Shown piece after piece: positions 45,444-53,654 of a stretch of DNA of 64,000 nt. Position 1 is the stretch's first letter. Every line of letters begins with the position of its first letter. Both the position numbers and the translations under genes were made by a program. Below the pieces are notes generated by a model, which saw only the letters and a list, made by a program, of their open reading frames with translations, had not been told where the DNA came from and made no database searches. Origin of the DNA: Clostridia bacterium (GTDB taxonomy: Bacteria; Bacillota; Clostridia; Christensenellales; Aristaeellaceae); the NCBI GenBank assembly GCA_017448975.1, contig JAFSKN010000054.1, forward strand, positions 116,287 through 180,286, given 5' to 3'.

Positions 45444-45678
45444 GCTTGTCTGTCCTTTCGCGGGCTGCCCGTTCGAGGTTTCCCGCTTTGTTTTAACGGG
45501 GATGAGTATACCAAAAAATGAGGATGTGGGCAATATATTTTCGCATATATGACGTATTTATTTCTGAATTACGACAAATATTAAAAAATTATTAAGAAAA
45601 AGCGTGCATTTTTTTCAAAAGTGTGTTATACTGGTAAACGTTCACGGAAGAATGCCCTCGGGGAGAGGAGGAAATTGG

Positions 45679-46224
45679 ATGCTTACGAAAACGCAGACGG
45701 CGGGGAAAAGTTTTCTGCTGGACGCGCATCAGCGCATAAACGCCGCCATGCGGGCCTGCTTGGCCTGGGCGGCAGTGGAAGAACACGATAAGATTTTGGA
45801 TATGGCCTGCGGGGATGGGCAAATGCTTTCCCGGCTGAACGACCAATTGCGGCTGACCCTGTGCGGCATGTGCGAAACGGCGGATCAGGCCCGTTGCGTG
45901 AGCGAAATGTTAGGCGGCGCGGATGTGATCCCCGGCCGGATGGAGGATATTCCCTGGCGGGATGATACCTTTGACGAGATCCTTTTGAGCGCGCCCCTGC
46001 GGGGAGACGCCCGGCGGGTATTTTCGGAAGTCGTTCGCACCCTGCGCCCGGGGGGGCAGTTCGTGATGGCGTCTCCTCTTTTTTTCCATCGCGGCGAGGG
46101 GGAATTGAGCCGCCGGGAACTGATGCGCCTGATGCAGGAAGCGGGCTTCCGGGAGGTTTCCTATCGCGCTACGGGCCTGTGCGGGGCCATCGTGGGTTGG
46201 AAAAAAGGAAAAATCGATCAGTGA
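45679..46224 (+). CDS. Class I SAM-dependent methyltransferase
   Basis: 181 residues. Motif I is ILDMACGDGQML, then an acidic turn MCETAD, motif near PWRDDTFDEILLS, and the post-II LRPGGQFVMASPL typical of Methyltransf_11 proteins. Substrate unknown; the family methylates small molecules, lipids or quinones. GGGGAGAGGAGGAAATTGG precedes ATG 45679. TGTGTTATACT (around 45622) is a plausible extended -10. Divergent from the cysK-like gene. Confidence 0.85.
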   Translation: MLTKTQTAGKSFLLDAHQRINAAMRACLAWAAVEEHDKILDMACGDGQMLSRLNDQLRLTLCGMCETADQARCVSEMLGGADVIPGRMEDIPWRDDTFDEILLSAPLRGDARRVFSEVVRTLRPGGQFVMASPLFFHRGEGELSRRELMRLMQEAGFREVSYRATGLCGAIVGWKKGKIDQ

Positions 46225-46229
46225 AAAAA

Positions 46230-46262
46230 ACGCGCTGCCGACAATGGGCAGCGCGTTTTTAA
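46230..46262 (+). terminator. Intrinsic terminator after the methyltransferase
   Basis: ACGCGCTGCC and its complement GGCAGCGCGT around a short loop, followed by TTTT. Confidence 0.9.
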
Positions 46263-46278
46263 GTCGGAAAAGGAACCA

Positions 46279-46675
46279 CTGGGGCCTCCGCGGCCCCAGA
46301 CCCCGCGGCAGGGGATGATCCCCTGCACCCTCTCCTGCGGAGTATACTTGATGCGACGAACAAACAATCTTCCGCTGCTGCTTAAAGAGAACAGCCCAGC
46401 TTGACGGCCTTGTGCTTCTGGCCCGGCCGCTGAAAGCGGCCAACCCGGATGCTTTGCATCCGGGGAAAGCCAGGGAATAATCCCGTGGAAAAAGCGAGCT
46501 TTTTCCACGGGATTTTCCCGGCTTTCTTGGGCCAGAAGCCCTCTAACTTTCGTATCTCCTATCGGCAGGCAGATGTTGTTTGTTCTTTCTATTCAAGTTG
46601 ATTCGCCAGGATGGGTCCAGGGCCAAGCGGCCCTGGTTCAGGGGTTTAGGGGGCTGAAGAAGCCCCCTGCCTCGT
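46279..46675 (+). repeat. Modular hairpin repeat element, copy 2 (core inverted)
   Basis: Left module CTGGGGCC/GGCCCCAG and GCAGGGG/CCCCTGC, CACCC, in the same orientation as copy 1. The core (about 46331-46612) is reverse-complemented relative to copy 1: GCTTCTGGCCC (46413-46423) and GGGCCAGAAGC (46529-46539) enclose the same 127-bp palindrome, and the outer core sequences (AACTTGAATAGAAAG, GGAGATACGAAAG on the minus strand) match the opposite side of copy 1. The right module resumes at GGGTCC (46613) with GGGCC/GGCCC and GGGGGCT/AGCCCCC hairpins. It fills the 485-bp gap before the radical SAM gene. Confidence 0.85.
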
Positions 46676-46709
46676 ATCACTCATCGACTTAAAGCGTTCG
46701 ACAAATCTA

Positions 46710-47834
46710 TTACAGCACAATATCGCCCATTCCGAACCCCGCGGGCATGGGTTCTTCTTCCAGGAACCGGAAGCTTTCGTCCCGCAGCACGGGCAGGAAA
46801 GCGGCGTAGGGGATTTTCGCAAATTCGCAGCCATAGGTGCTTTGGCCGAACCAGCCGCCCTCCTTGGCGCGCAGGTTCAGGTCCCGGGCGAACTTGGTGC
46901 GGTTGCTGCAATCGTGCACCACGATGGGCCACTGCTCCTCGGCGGCGGTCTTCATGAATTGCAGGGTCAGATTCCGGCTGAAAATGGGGGAGATGTAGCC
47001 CTGACGGCAGAAATACAGGGCTTCCCCGGCGTAGTTTTCGATGTTGTTTTCGTTTAAGTGCAGCTCGGCGCAGTTGATGAAATCCAGGCCGGTGCCCAGG
47101 ATTTTTTCTTTTTTGGCGAAAAATTCCCCATAGAATTCCGGCGTCATGGGCGTTTCAATGCCCACCCGGGGGAAGTATGCCCGGGCGATGCCCATGTTTT
47201 CGATCACCCGGTCCGCGCAGTGGGACGCGCCCAAATTGAAGCGCAGCTCGTCCAGCCCCGCTTCCGCCAGGGCTTTCAGGTTTTCCCGGCTGGCGTGGAT
47301 GCCGTTGGTGTACAGGTGCTGGTGGATGCCCGCCTTGTGGAATTTTTTTACGACGCCGTAATACTTTTCGATTTCCATGAAGGGCTCCAGGTACACATAG
47401 GCGATGCCGGTGGGTTTTTTGTGAATGGACAAGAGCAGGTCCAAATCTTCCTCATAAAATTTCGTGCCGCCGATTTCCCACATGCCCTCGCCCACCGGGG
47501 GCTGGCTGTTCAGCGCGCCGTAATCGTAGCAGAATTTGCAGGCGGCGTCGCATTTGTTGGTTTTGCGCACGGCGGACAGCCCCGTGCCCAGCAGGCAGGA
47601 GCGGCAGCCCTGGGGGAATTTCGTATCGTCCCCCACGTAATACGTGCGGTCTTGAAGCGTTTTCAGCCCCGGGATTTGCGCCGTCAATTCCGCGTGGCGG
47701 GCGTTCACCGCCCGTTCGATCTGGGCAAAGGCGGACAGGGCGATTTCCATTTGTCCTGGCATCAATTCTTCTTCCTCGGGCAGGGAAGCGAAAAACTCAA
47801 ACCAGGTCAGGGCGTCCTTCTTGGATATTTTCAT
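46710..47834 (-). CDS. Radical SAM protein
   Basis: 374 residues. [4Fe-4S] site C-x3-C-x2-C in NKCDAACKFCYDYG, in a TIM-barrel-like core (YVYLEPFMEIEKYYG, HLYTNGIHASRENL, DELRFNLGAS). Extra cysteines upstream (GCRSCLLGTG) and downstream (DCSNRT, YGCEFAK) could bind a second cluster or zinc. I cannot place it in a named subfamily, so the reaction is unknown. GGAGG lies 7 bases before ATG 47834; ATG 47840 is too close to it. Isolated gene between a repeat and the decayed island. Confidence 0.85.
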   Translation of the reverse strand: MKISKKDALTWFEFFASLPEEEELMPGQMEIALSAFAQIERAVNARHAELTAQIPGLKTLQDRTYYVGDDTKFPQGCRSCLLGTGLSAVRKTNKCDAACKFCYDYGALNSQPPVGEGMWEIGGTKFYEEDLDLLLSIHKKPTGIAYVYLEPFMEIEKYYGVVKKFHKAGIHQHLYTNGIHASRENLKALAEAGLDELRFNLGASHCADRVIENMGIARAYFPRVGIETPMTPEFYGEFFAKKEKILGTGLDFINCAELHLNENNIENYAGEALYFCRQGYISPIFSRNLTLQFMKTAAEEQWPIVVHDCSNRTKFARDLNLRAKEGGWFGQSTYGCEFAKIPYAAFLPVLRDESFRFLEEEPMPAGFGMGDIVL

Positions 47835-47917
47835 AAGCATACCTCCGGTGCAAATAAATCGTATTCATGGATTGCCATCATAATTCCACTAATCAGAAAT
47901 TTCTAAGGGATAATCAT

Positions 47918-48361
47918 TCACCCGATTCCGAAGAACCGTTCAAAGAACGCTTTCAGCTTTTCAATGATCGTCTGCTTCTTTTGTGCGCGGTTGCCGCCGC
48001 CGAAGCGTGACGTGGGCGGCATGATGCTGTCGATATCGGTGCCGGTGGTTTTTATCTCGCCGTCGCGGAAAGCGTTTTCTATATATTTTCGCGTTTCCGC
48101 TTCTTTCAGGCGTTCGCTCTGGATGATAGCAACCAGTTCCTTTTCGCGTTCTTCCGCGACAAAATGATGCCATTCGGCCATTACGTCTTCCACATCGTTC
48201 ACGCCTGCAATGAAGGTTTCAATCAGGTCTTTCTTGCTGCGCAGTTCGGGGGATGCGTCCACAGCCTTCCGGATGTCGATCAGCACGCTCTTGTCCTGGC
48301 AATGGGTGTCATGGAATTTCTTCACCAACATCAGGATAACATCCTGCAAGATGCATCTCAA
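47918..48361 (-). pseudogene. HsdR (type I restriction R subunit) C-terminal remnant
   Basis: About 147 codons matching, from memory of the family, the C-terminal helical domain of EcoR124-type HsdR: DASPELRSKKDLIETFIAG, VMAEWHHFVAEEREKEL, ETRKYIENAFRDGEI, SIMPPTSRFGGGNRAQKKQ and the end KLKAFFERFFGIG. The motor and nuclease domains are absent. The frame begins at a TTG right after an in-frame TAA, next to repeat sequence, so the gene was cut there. No hsdM or hsdS is present in the window. Confidence 0.82.
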
Positions 48362-48414
48362 TTATCGATGAGATTCCTTTTTTGTCCAGTTTTTTCTACT
48401 CTGCTATGCCATCA

Positions 48415-48434
48415 CCCCACAAATTTTTGCATTG
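48415..48434. repeat. Solo end of the 11.4-kb inverted-repeat element
   Basis: CCCCACAAATTTTTGCATTG, matching the end repeats at 11341 and 11498. It lies at the cut edge of the hsdR remnant. Confidence 0.6.
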
Positions 48435-48439
48435 AACCG

Positions 48440-48475
48440 AAATTTTTGCGGCAACCCGCATTTTTTTCACGAGCG
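48440..48475 (+). repeat. Direct repeat, left of the DUF4143 ATPase gene
   Basis: GAAATTTTTGCGGCA, then the CCGCATTTTTTTCACGAG end, with TGCGG/CCGCA able to form a small hairpin. The same sequence lies directly after the other end of the ATPase gene (49797) and, partly, at 49878. Confidence 0.7.
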
Positions 48476-48479
48476 TTGG

Positions 48480-49781
48480 TTATTTGGATATGAGGCTCTC
48501 ATCCAGAAGGAAATCCTCAATACCGACATACTGAATGCCATTTTCATCCCGCCACGGCTTCACATAGTCCTTCACCACAACGATTTTCTTGAAGGAATCT
48601 GGAATTCGGATCAGGGAAGCAATCTCCTGTTCCTTCTTTTCCGGATCATCAATGGATAAGGCAGATTGAATATAGTAGCGTTCGTCTCCTCTGTTGACCA
48701 CAAAGTCAACTTCCAGCTGTTTGCGGATGTTTTTCCCGGAATCGTCCCTGACATTCTGCTCGACCACACCGACGTCCACATCGAAGCCTCTGCGAATAAG
48801 GTCATTGTAAAGGACATTCTCCATCAGGTGGGGTTCTTCCAGTTGCCTGAAACCAAGCCTTGCATTCCGCAGACCGGGGTCGGAGTAATAATACTTGACG
48901 GGCGTCTTGATGTACTTCCGACCCTTCACATCGTACCGTTCCGCCTTCTGAATCAGAAACGCTTCCATGAAATATCCGATGTAGGTATCGATGGTATCAG
49001 GCGCAATCCGAATCTGCCGCTCACTGGCAAAGGTGTTTGACAGTCTGCTTGGATTGGTCAGGGAACCGATGCCGGATGCAAGCACATTCAGAAGGATTTC
49101 CAGGACTTCCGCGTCATTGTTTACCTGATGGCGTTCCAGAACGTCCTTTATATAAGTCCTGTTGAACAGATCCCGCAGATAACGGCTTTTCTCCTCATGA
49201 GTATCCATTGTCCACACCAGCGGCATACCGCCGTAGGTGTAGTAATCGCGCCATGCTCCACGCTTATCGCCCTCATAATGCTCGTAGACTTCCGCGAAGG
49301 AAAGCGGATTGACCCGTATCTCATCACCTCTGTCCCGGAACTGGGTCAGAATATCGGATGAAAGCATTTTGGAGTTGCTTCCCGTCACGTAAATATCAGC
49401 ATTCGGGAGCTTCATCAGCCCCAGCACCACGTCGATAAAAGTAAGCTTCTCATTCGGATCATCCACATACGGATTGGTAATTTCAGTCACAAACTGGATT
49501 TCGTCGATAAACACATAATAGCGTTTATTCTTATCCGGCATCCGCTCCTTTACGGCTTTATTCAGTTCAAAAGGATTTCTGTACTTCGCATTGTCGATCT
49601 CATCCAGAGCGAGTCCTACGATCTGATCTTCTCCTACACCATGGTTCAGGAGATACTCGCGATAAAGGGTGAACAGAAGGTAGGACTTCCCGCTCCGGCG
49701 AAGACCTGTAATGACTTTGACTCGTCCATTGTCCTTTTTCCGGATCAGCTGATCCATATATTGTTTTCTCGCATACTGCAT
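48480..49781 (-). CDS. AAA ATPase with DUF4143 C-terminal domain
   Basis: 433 residues. AAA_14-type ATPase: Walker A in ITGLRRSGKSYLL (about 25), Walker B YYVFIDEIQF, sensor YVTGSNSKML. DUF4143-type C-terminal half (TYGGMPLVW, TYIKDVLERHQ, YYSDPGLRNARLGF, LEVDFVV near a PD-D/ExK-like fold). The last motif resembles a nuclease-fold core, but activity is unproven. GGAGG lies 8 bases before ATG 49781; ATG 49787 and 49796 are too close to or before it. The gene is flanked by direct repeats and sits among gene fragments; such ATPases are often scattered through genomes. Confidence 0.88.
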   Translation of the reverse strand: MQYARKQYMDQLIRKKDNGRVKVITGLRRSGKSYLLFTLYREYLLNHGVGEDQIVGLALDEIDNAKYRNPFELNKAVKERMPDKNKRYYVFIDEIQFVTEITNPYVDDPNEKLTFIDVVLGLMKLPNADIYVTGSNSKMLSSDILTQFRDRGDEIRVNPLSFAEVYEHYEGDKRGAWRDYYTYGGMPLVWTMDTHEEKSRYLRDLFNRTYIKDVLERHQVNNDAEVLEILLNVLASGIGSLTNPSRLSNTFASERQIRIAPDTIDTYIGYFMEAFLIQKAERYDVKGRKYIKTPVKYYYSDPGLRNARLGFRQLEEPHLMENVLYNDLIRRGFDVDVGVVEQNVRDDSGKNIRKQLEVDFVVNRGDERYYIQSALSIDDPEKKEQEIASLIRIPDSFKKIVVVKDYVKPWRDENGIQYVGIEDFLLDESLISK

Positions 49782-49796
49782 CGCCATGACCTCCAT

Positions 49797-49832
49797 GAAA
49801 TTTTTGCGGCATCCGCATTTTTTTCACGAGGC
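49797..49832 (+). repeat. Direct repeat, right of the DUF4143 ATPase gene
   Basis: GAAATTTTTGCGGCATCC followed by GCATTTTTTTCACGAG; same orientation as the left copy at 48440. A third, shorter copy starts at 49878 (GAAATTTTTGCGGCATCCGC) and runs into the next gene fragment. Confidence 0.75.
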
Positions 49833-49907
49833 CATTATACCATAGGGTAGGTAAACATAGCAAGTCATATATCTGAAATTTTTGCGGCATCCGCACTTTT
49901 CCCAGAT

Positions 49908-50342
49908 TCAAAGGTCTATCTGTGTCCCGATAAAGGATGGGAACATATTCTTGGCACGGTTATCCGCCATCAGGAAAAGCTCCGTAAACAGATAAAAGAA
50001 CAGCGCGGAGTCAACCTCCACATATCTGCTCAGTTCCGCTCTGAACTTCGCCTTCCGGTAATTCGCCGTGTCGCTTGTGTACGTCACATCGTTATAAACA
50101 ACAGGCTGCGGCAGCGCCGCATTGGTGGCCTGTCCGGGATCAACGGACACCATCCAGGTGGAGAACTCCTGTAGCTGGGCAGGGTCTTCATAGGGCGGGT
50201 CTGTATCCGGGTAACGGGTTTCAAAGTCGTTCAGCCAGTTGTAGGTGGTGACGTTGTTCTCATCCGTCGTGGTCGAGGAATAGTCGTCGCTCTTCCACAG
50301 GACAAGGTCGCTTCTTTCTTCCATATGGGACAGCGGAATCAA
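49908..50342 (-). pseudogene. Gene fragment of unknown function, cut at both ends
   Basis: 144 codons with coding character (DDYSSTTTDENNVTTYNWLND, RKAKFRAELSRYVEVDSALF, LFTELFLMADNRAKNMFPSF). The sequence reads like the interior of a longer protein: the frame has no ribosome site at its start, and at the other end it runs into the GCGGATGCCGC repeat immediately after its stop codon. I recall DNRAKNMF-type segments from large gut-Clostridia surface or mobile-element proteins but cannot name a family. Confidence 0.55.
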
Positions 50343-50376
50343 TGAATTTGTTTGACTGACTGAAAAACAAAAGGGC

Positions 50377-50405
50377 TTGAAAAGGGATGGCTTTCCCTGT
50401 ATAAT
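50377..50405 (+). promoter_or_regulatory. Promoter of the GDSL esterase-deacetylase pair
   Basis: TTGAAA, 17-base spacer, TATAAT; start codon 34 bases downstream. Confidence 0.75.
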
Positions 50406-50438
50406 TTATAAAAAAAGGAAATACGGGAGGAAAAAACC

Positions 50439-51089
50439 ATGCTGTTTGAAAAGAACGATACCATTTTGTTCATCGGCGATTCCATTTCGGATTACGAGCG
50501 GGCGAAGCCCGTGGGGGAGGGCCTGTTCAACGCCTGGGGCCGCAGCTATGTGGCGGACGTGGGTTCGCTGCTCAACTGCATGTACCCGGAGCTGCGGCTT
50601 CGCATCGTGAACATGGGCATCGGCGGCAATCAGGTGCGGCATCTGGACGAACGCTGGGAAACGGACGTGATGGAGCGCAAGCCCCATTGGGTGAGCGTGC
50701 TTATCGGCATCAACGACGTATGGCGGCAGTTCGACAGCCCCTATATGCCGGAAACCCACGTGCTGCCCGATGAATTTGAAAAAACCTATGAAAAGCTGAT
50801 CCGGCGCACCCTGCCCGCCGTAAAGGGCATGATCCTGATGACGCCCTACTTCATGGAGCCCAACCGGGCCGACCCCATGCGCGCCCGGATGGACGAATAC
50901 GGGGCCATTGTGAAAAAGCTGGCGGAAAAGTACGGCTGCACCTTCGTGGACCTGCAAACGGCCTGGGACGCCCTGTTCCAGCACATGCACCCCTGCAATA
51001 TCGCCTGGGACCGCATCCATCCCAACCAGGTGGGCTGCATGTACATCGCCAAACAATTCCTGAAGGCCGTGGGAGCGGACAGAGCATGA
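50439..51089 (+). CDS. SGNH/GDSL-family esterase
   Basis: 216 residues, no signal peptide. Blocks: FIGDSISDYER (Ser), NMGIGGNQVRHL (Gly), LIGINDVW (Asn) and WDRIHPNQVGC (Asp-His). The arrangement is that of rhamnogalacturonan acetylesterase-like SGNH enzymes that remove acetyl or acyl groups from carbohydrate. GGGAGGAAAAAACC precedes the ATG. It overlaps the PIG-L deacetylase by ATGA, so the two are coupled; a shared carbohydrate substrate is plausible. Confidence 0.9.
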   Translation: MLFEKNDTILFIGDSISDYERAKPVGEGLFNAWGRSYVADVGSLLNCMYPELRLRIVNMGIGGNQVRHLDERWETDVMERKPHWVSVLIGINDVWRQFDSPYMPETHVLPDEFEKTYEKLIRRTLPAVKGMILMTPYFMEPNRADPMRARMDEYGAIVKKLAEKYGCTFVDLQTAWDALFQHMHPCNIAWDRIHPNQVGCMYIAKQFLKAVGADRA

Positions 51090-52282
51090 ACCGTTTCGGC
51101 ATGATCCTCGCGGCGGCGGCGGTGCTGATTTGCCTGTACGGCGGCGCGCTGGCAGAACAGGGCTGGGATATCACGGAATATTGCGCCATTCGGGTTTCCG
51201 GGTACAGCGGTCAAAAAAAGGATATGCTGGACACCAAAAACATGACCATGTGGTGCCAGCGGGAAAGAAACGCCTGGATCGAAGTGAAGCCGCCGGAAGG
51301 GATCAAAGCGAGCGGCGTGTATCTTCGATGGGGCATGCCGCCCATTGATCTGCAAATCGAAGCGCCGGATAAAACGTCCGGCGAATGGCAGGCGGTTCAG
51401 CAGGCGCCCGCCGGCTATTACAACCAGTACATTCCCTTTGAAACGCCCCTGGCCCATTTCAGGATCAGGCCCCGGGAGGAACAGGCGGTATTTGGCCTGA
51501 TCAAATTACAGGTGCTCTCTCCCGGCGATTTGCCCAGGGAGATTGAAACCTGGCAGCCCTTCGAGGGGAAAGCCGATCTGATGGTGCTGGTGGCCCACCC
51601 GGATGATGAACTGCTGTTCATGGGCGGCGTGATCCCTTACTACAACACGCAGATGGGCAAGCGGGTCATCGTGGTCTATGTGGCCAGAATGAACGGGTTC
51701 CGGCTGGTGGAAGCGCTGGACGGCCTGTGGCACTGCGGCGTGCGCGCCTATCCTGAAATGCCCAATCAGCTGTTCGAGGATCAAGCGGTAACCTCCCTGC
51801 GGAAATGCCTGGACATTTGGCGGGAGGACAGGCTGCTGTCGTATGTGACGGAGATGATCCGCAAGTACCGGCCGGACGTGATCGTGACCCACGACGTGAA
51901 CGGAGAATACGGGCACGGCGCGCATCGGGCCTGCTGCTGGGCCGTGCAGCAATGCGTGGAAACCGCCGCCGACCCGGATCGCTACCCCGAATCCGCCGCG
52001 CAATACGGCGCCTGGCAGATCAAAAAAGCCTATATCCATCTGTACCGGGGAGAACTGGGCCAGATCGATTTCGACTGGCGGCAGCCCCTTTCCGCGTTTG
52101 ACGGAAAAACAGCCTTTGAAATTACGGACGAGGCGTTTCATCTCCACAAAACGCAGGCATTCTCCGGCAAATATCAGGTGAAGGATTACGGAAAGTACGA
52201 CAATTCCCTCTTCGGCCTGTATTATTCCACGGTAGGCCCGGATACGGGCGCCAACGATCTGTTTGAGCATCTGGCACAATAA
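51086..52282 (+). CDS. Exported PIG-L (LmbE-like) deacetylase
   Basis: 398 residues. Signal peptide 1-23 (ends GALAEQ). An N-terminal beta domain (about 25-160) precedes the PIG-L domain, with zinc motif VAHPDDELLF (about 172) and the distal histidine in YGHGAHRACC. The family removes acetyl from GlcNAc-type amines. Here export suggests action on wall or extracellular glycans, while its coupled esterase lacks a signal peptide, which is odd for a shared substrate. Confidence 0.88.
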   Translation: MNRFGMILAAAAVLICLYGGALAEQGWDITEYCAIRVSGYSGQKKDMLDTKNMTMWCQRERNAWIEVKPPEGIKASGVYLRWGMPPIDLQIEAPDKTSGEWQAVQQAPAGYYNQYIPFETPLAHFRIRPREEQAVFGLIKLQVLSPGDLPREIETWQPFEGKADLMVLVAHPDDELLFMGGVIPYYNTQMGKRVIVVYVARMNGFRLVEALDGLWHCGVRAYPEMPNQLFEDQAVTSLRKCLDIWREDRLLSYVTEMIRKYRPDVIVTHDVNGEYGHGAHRACCWAVQQCVETAADPDRYPESAAQYGAWQIKKAYIHLYRGELGQIDFDWRQPLSAFDGKTAFEITDEAFHLHKTQAFSGKYQVKDYGKYDNSLFGLYYSTVGPDTGANDLFEHLAQ

Positions 52283-52328
52283 ACTGGTTTTTGGGTGGGT
52301 GCAGGCGGCGCGGCCTCCAAAAACCCGC

Positions 52329-52357
52329 TTGCATTTAAAGTGTATTTGTAGTATACT
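52329..52357 (+). promoter_or_regulatory. Promoter of the ABC importer operon
   Basis: TTGCAT, 17-base spacer, TATACT, 61 bases before the binding-protein start. Confidence 0.7.
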
Positions 52358-52418
52358 TTTCTCAGCAAAACCCAGGCAGAGAGAACTGGGAAAAATTTAA
52401 CATACGGAGGGAACACGC

Positions 52419-53501
52419 ATGAAAAAGATCCTGGCACTCGTACTGGCATTGATCCTGGCGCTGTCTCTTGGCTCCACGGCCCTGGCCGTGAACGAGGAAG
52501 TGGAAGGCGAACTGGTCATCTACTCCTCCATGTATCAATTCGTCATCGACATGATGGACGAAGCCCTGAAAGCTGAATTCCCCAACCTGGTGCCCGGCAA
52601 CAACGGCAGCTTCTTCTTCTACGGCGGCACCAGCTCCCTGATCACCAAGATCTACGGCGAAATGGAAACCGGCACCCTGGGCTGCGATATGTTCATGGTG
52701 GCCGAGCCCGCTTTCTCCCTGGAGCTGAAGGAAGCGGGCTATCTGGAACCCATCGAAATCGAGAATCCCGACACCCTGCTGCGCTTCCCCTATGACGCCG
52801 AGGGCTACTGGTATCCCGTGCGCGTGTGCAACATGGTGCTGGCCTACAACCCCGAAATGGAAGAAGCCTGGGCCGCCAAGGGCGTGACCATTCCCAAGAC
52901 CTTCAAGGATTTCGCCAATGATCCCGCCCTCAAGGGCCTGATCTCCATGGGCAACCCCCTCACCAGCGGCACCACCTTCGCCGCCGTGGCCTCCCTGACC
53001 CAGGAAGACCACTATGGCAAGGACTTCTTAAAGGGCCTGGCCGCCAACGAAGTGATGATCGAATCCGGCTCCACGGCGCTTACCAAGCTGCAGACCGGCG
53101 AGTGCGCCGCCATCATGATCCTGGAAGAATCCGTTTTGAAGGTGCTCAAGGAAGCCGCCGATGCCGGCAACCCCATCACCAACTTAAAGTGCATCTATCC
53201 CGAGGACGGCGTGGTGCTGATTCCCTCCACCGTGATGACCGTGGCCGAAGACCACAGCAAGAACGTGAACATCGAAGCCTGCGAAGCCGTGGAAAAGTGG
53301 CTGCTGAGCGAAGAAGCCCAGAAGCTGATCCTGCAGGGCTACATGCATTCCGTGTTCGCGGGCATGAAGGAAATCCCCTATGAATCCGTGGATACCGACG
53401 GCCTGATCGAAAAGGACCTGGGCGTGGACTGGGAGAACGCCTACCAGAACCGCGACGCCATCAACACCGCCTGGACGGAAATCGTTACCACCAAGAAGTA
53501 A
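52419..53501 (+). CDS. ABC importer solute-binding protein (iron/polyamine type)
   Basis: 360 residues. Signal peptide 1-23 (ALALSLGSTALAVN region), no lipobox Cys, then a family 1-like binding fold: GELVIYSSMYQFVIDMM, CDMFMVAEPAFSLELKEAGY, WYPVRVCNMVLAYNPE, SGTTFAAVASL, LQTGECAAIMI, LIPSTVMTV. It resembles Fe(III)-binding FbpA and phosphonate/polyamine binding proteins; the ligand is not readable. First gene of an operon with a fused permease and an ATPase. Lack of a lipid anchor in a Gram-positive is unusual. Confidence 0.88.
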   Translation: MKKILALVLALILALSLGSTALAVNEEVEGELVIYSSMYQFVIDMMDEALKAEFPNLVPGNNGSFFFYGGTSSLITKIYGEMETGTLGCDMFMVAEPAFSLELKEAGYLEPIEIENPDTLLRFPYDAEGYWYPVRVCNMVLAYNPEMEEAWAAKGVTIPKTFKDFANDPALKGLISMGNPLTSGTTFAAVASLTQEDHYGKDFLKGLAANEVMIESGSTALTKLQTGECAAIMILEESVLKVLKEAADAGNPITNLKCIYPEDGVVLIPSTVMTVAEDHSKNVNIEACEAVEKWLLSEEAQKLILQGYMHSVFAGMKEIPYESVDTDGLIEKDLGVDWENAYQNRDAINTAWTEIVTTKK

Positions 53502-53522
53502 TCTTCGCCGCCCGGCGCTTCC

Positions 53523-53554
53523 GGGGGAAGCCGGCCATCGGCTTCCCCCCTTTT
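53523..53554 (+). terminator. Intercistronic hairpin after the binding protein
   Basis: GGGGGAAGCCG and CGGCTTCCCCC around a 5-base loop, then CTTTT. Probable partial terminator giving excess binding protein. Confidence 0.75.
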
Positions 53555-53654
53555 CAGGCGTACAGAGTTCAGCGTACATCATCGGGTGCGCGTTGACCTC
53601 TGCACGCCGCAGGTGAACAAACGCGATTATTCCGAGCAAAAGAGGTGCACGCGG

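Noticed and set aside
47918-48361. Complete small gene instead of an hsdR remnant
   Set aside because: It matches only the end of HsdR, starts at TTG right after an in-frame stop and borders repeat sequence.
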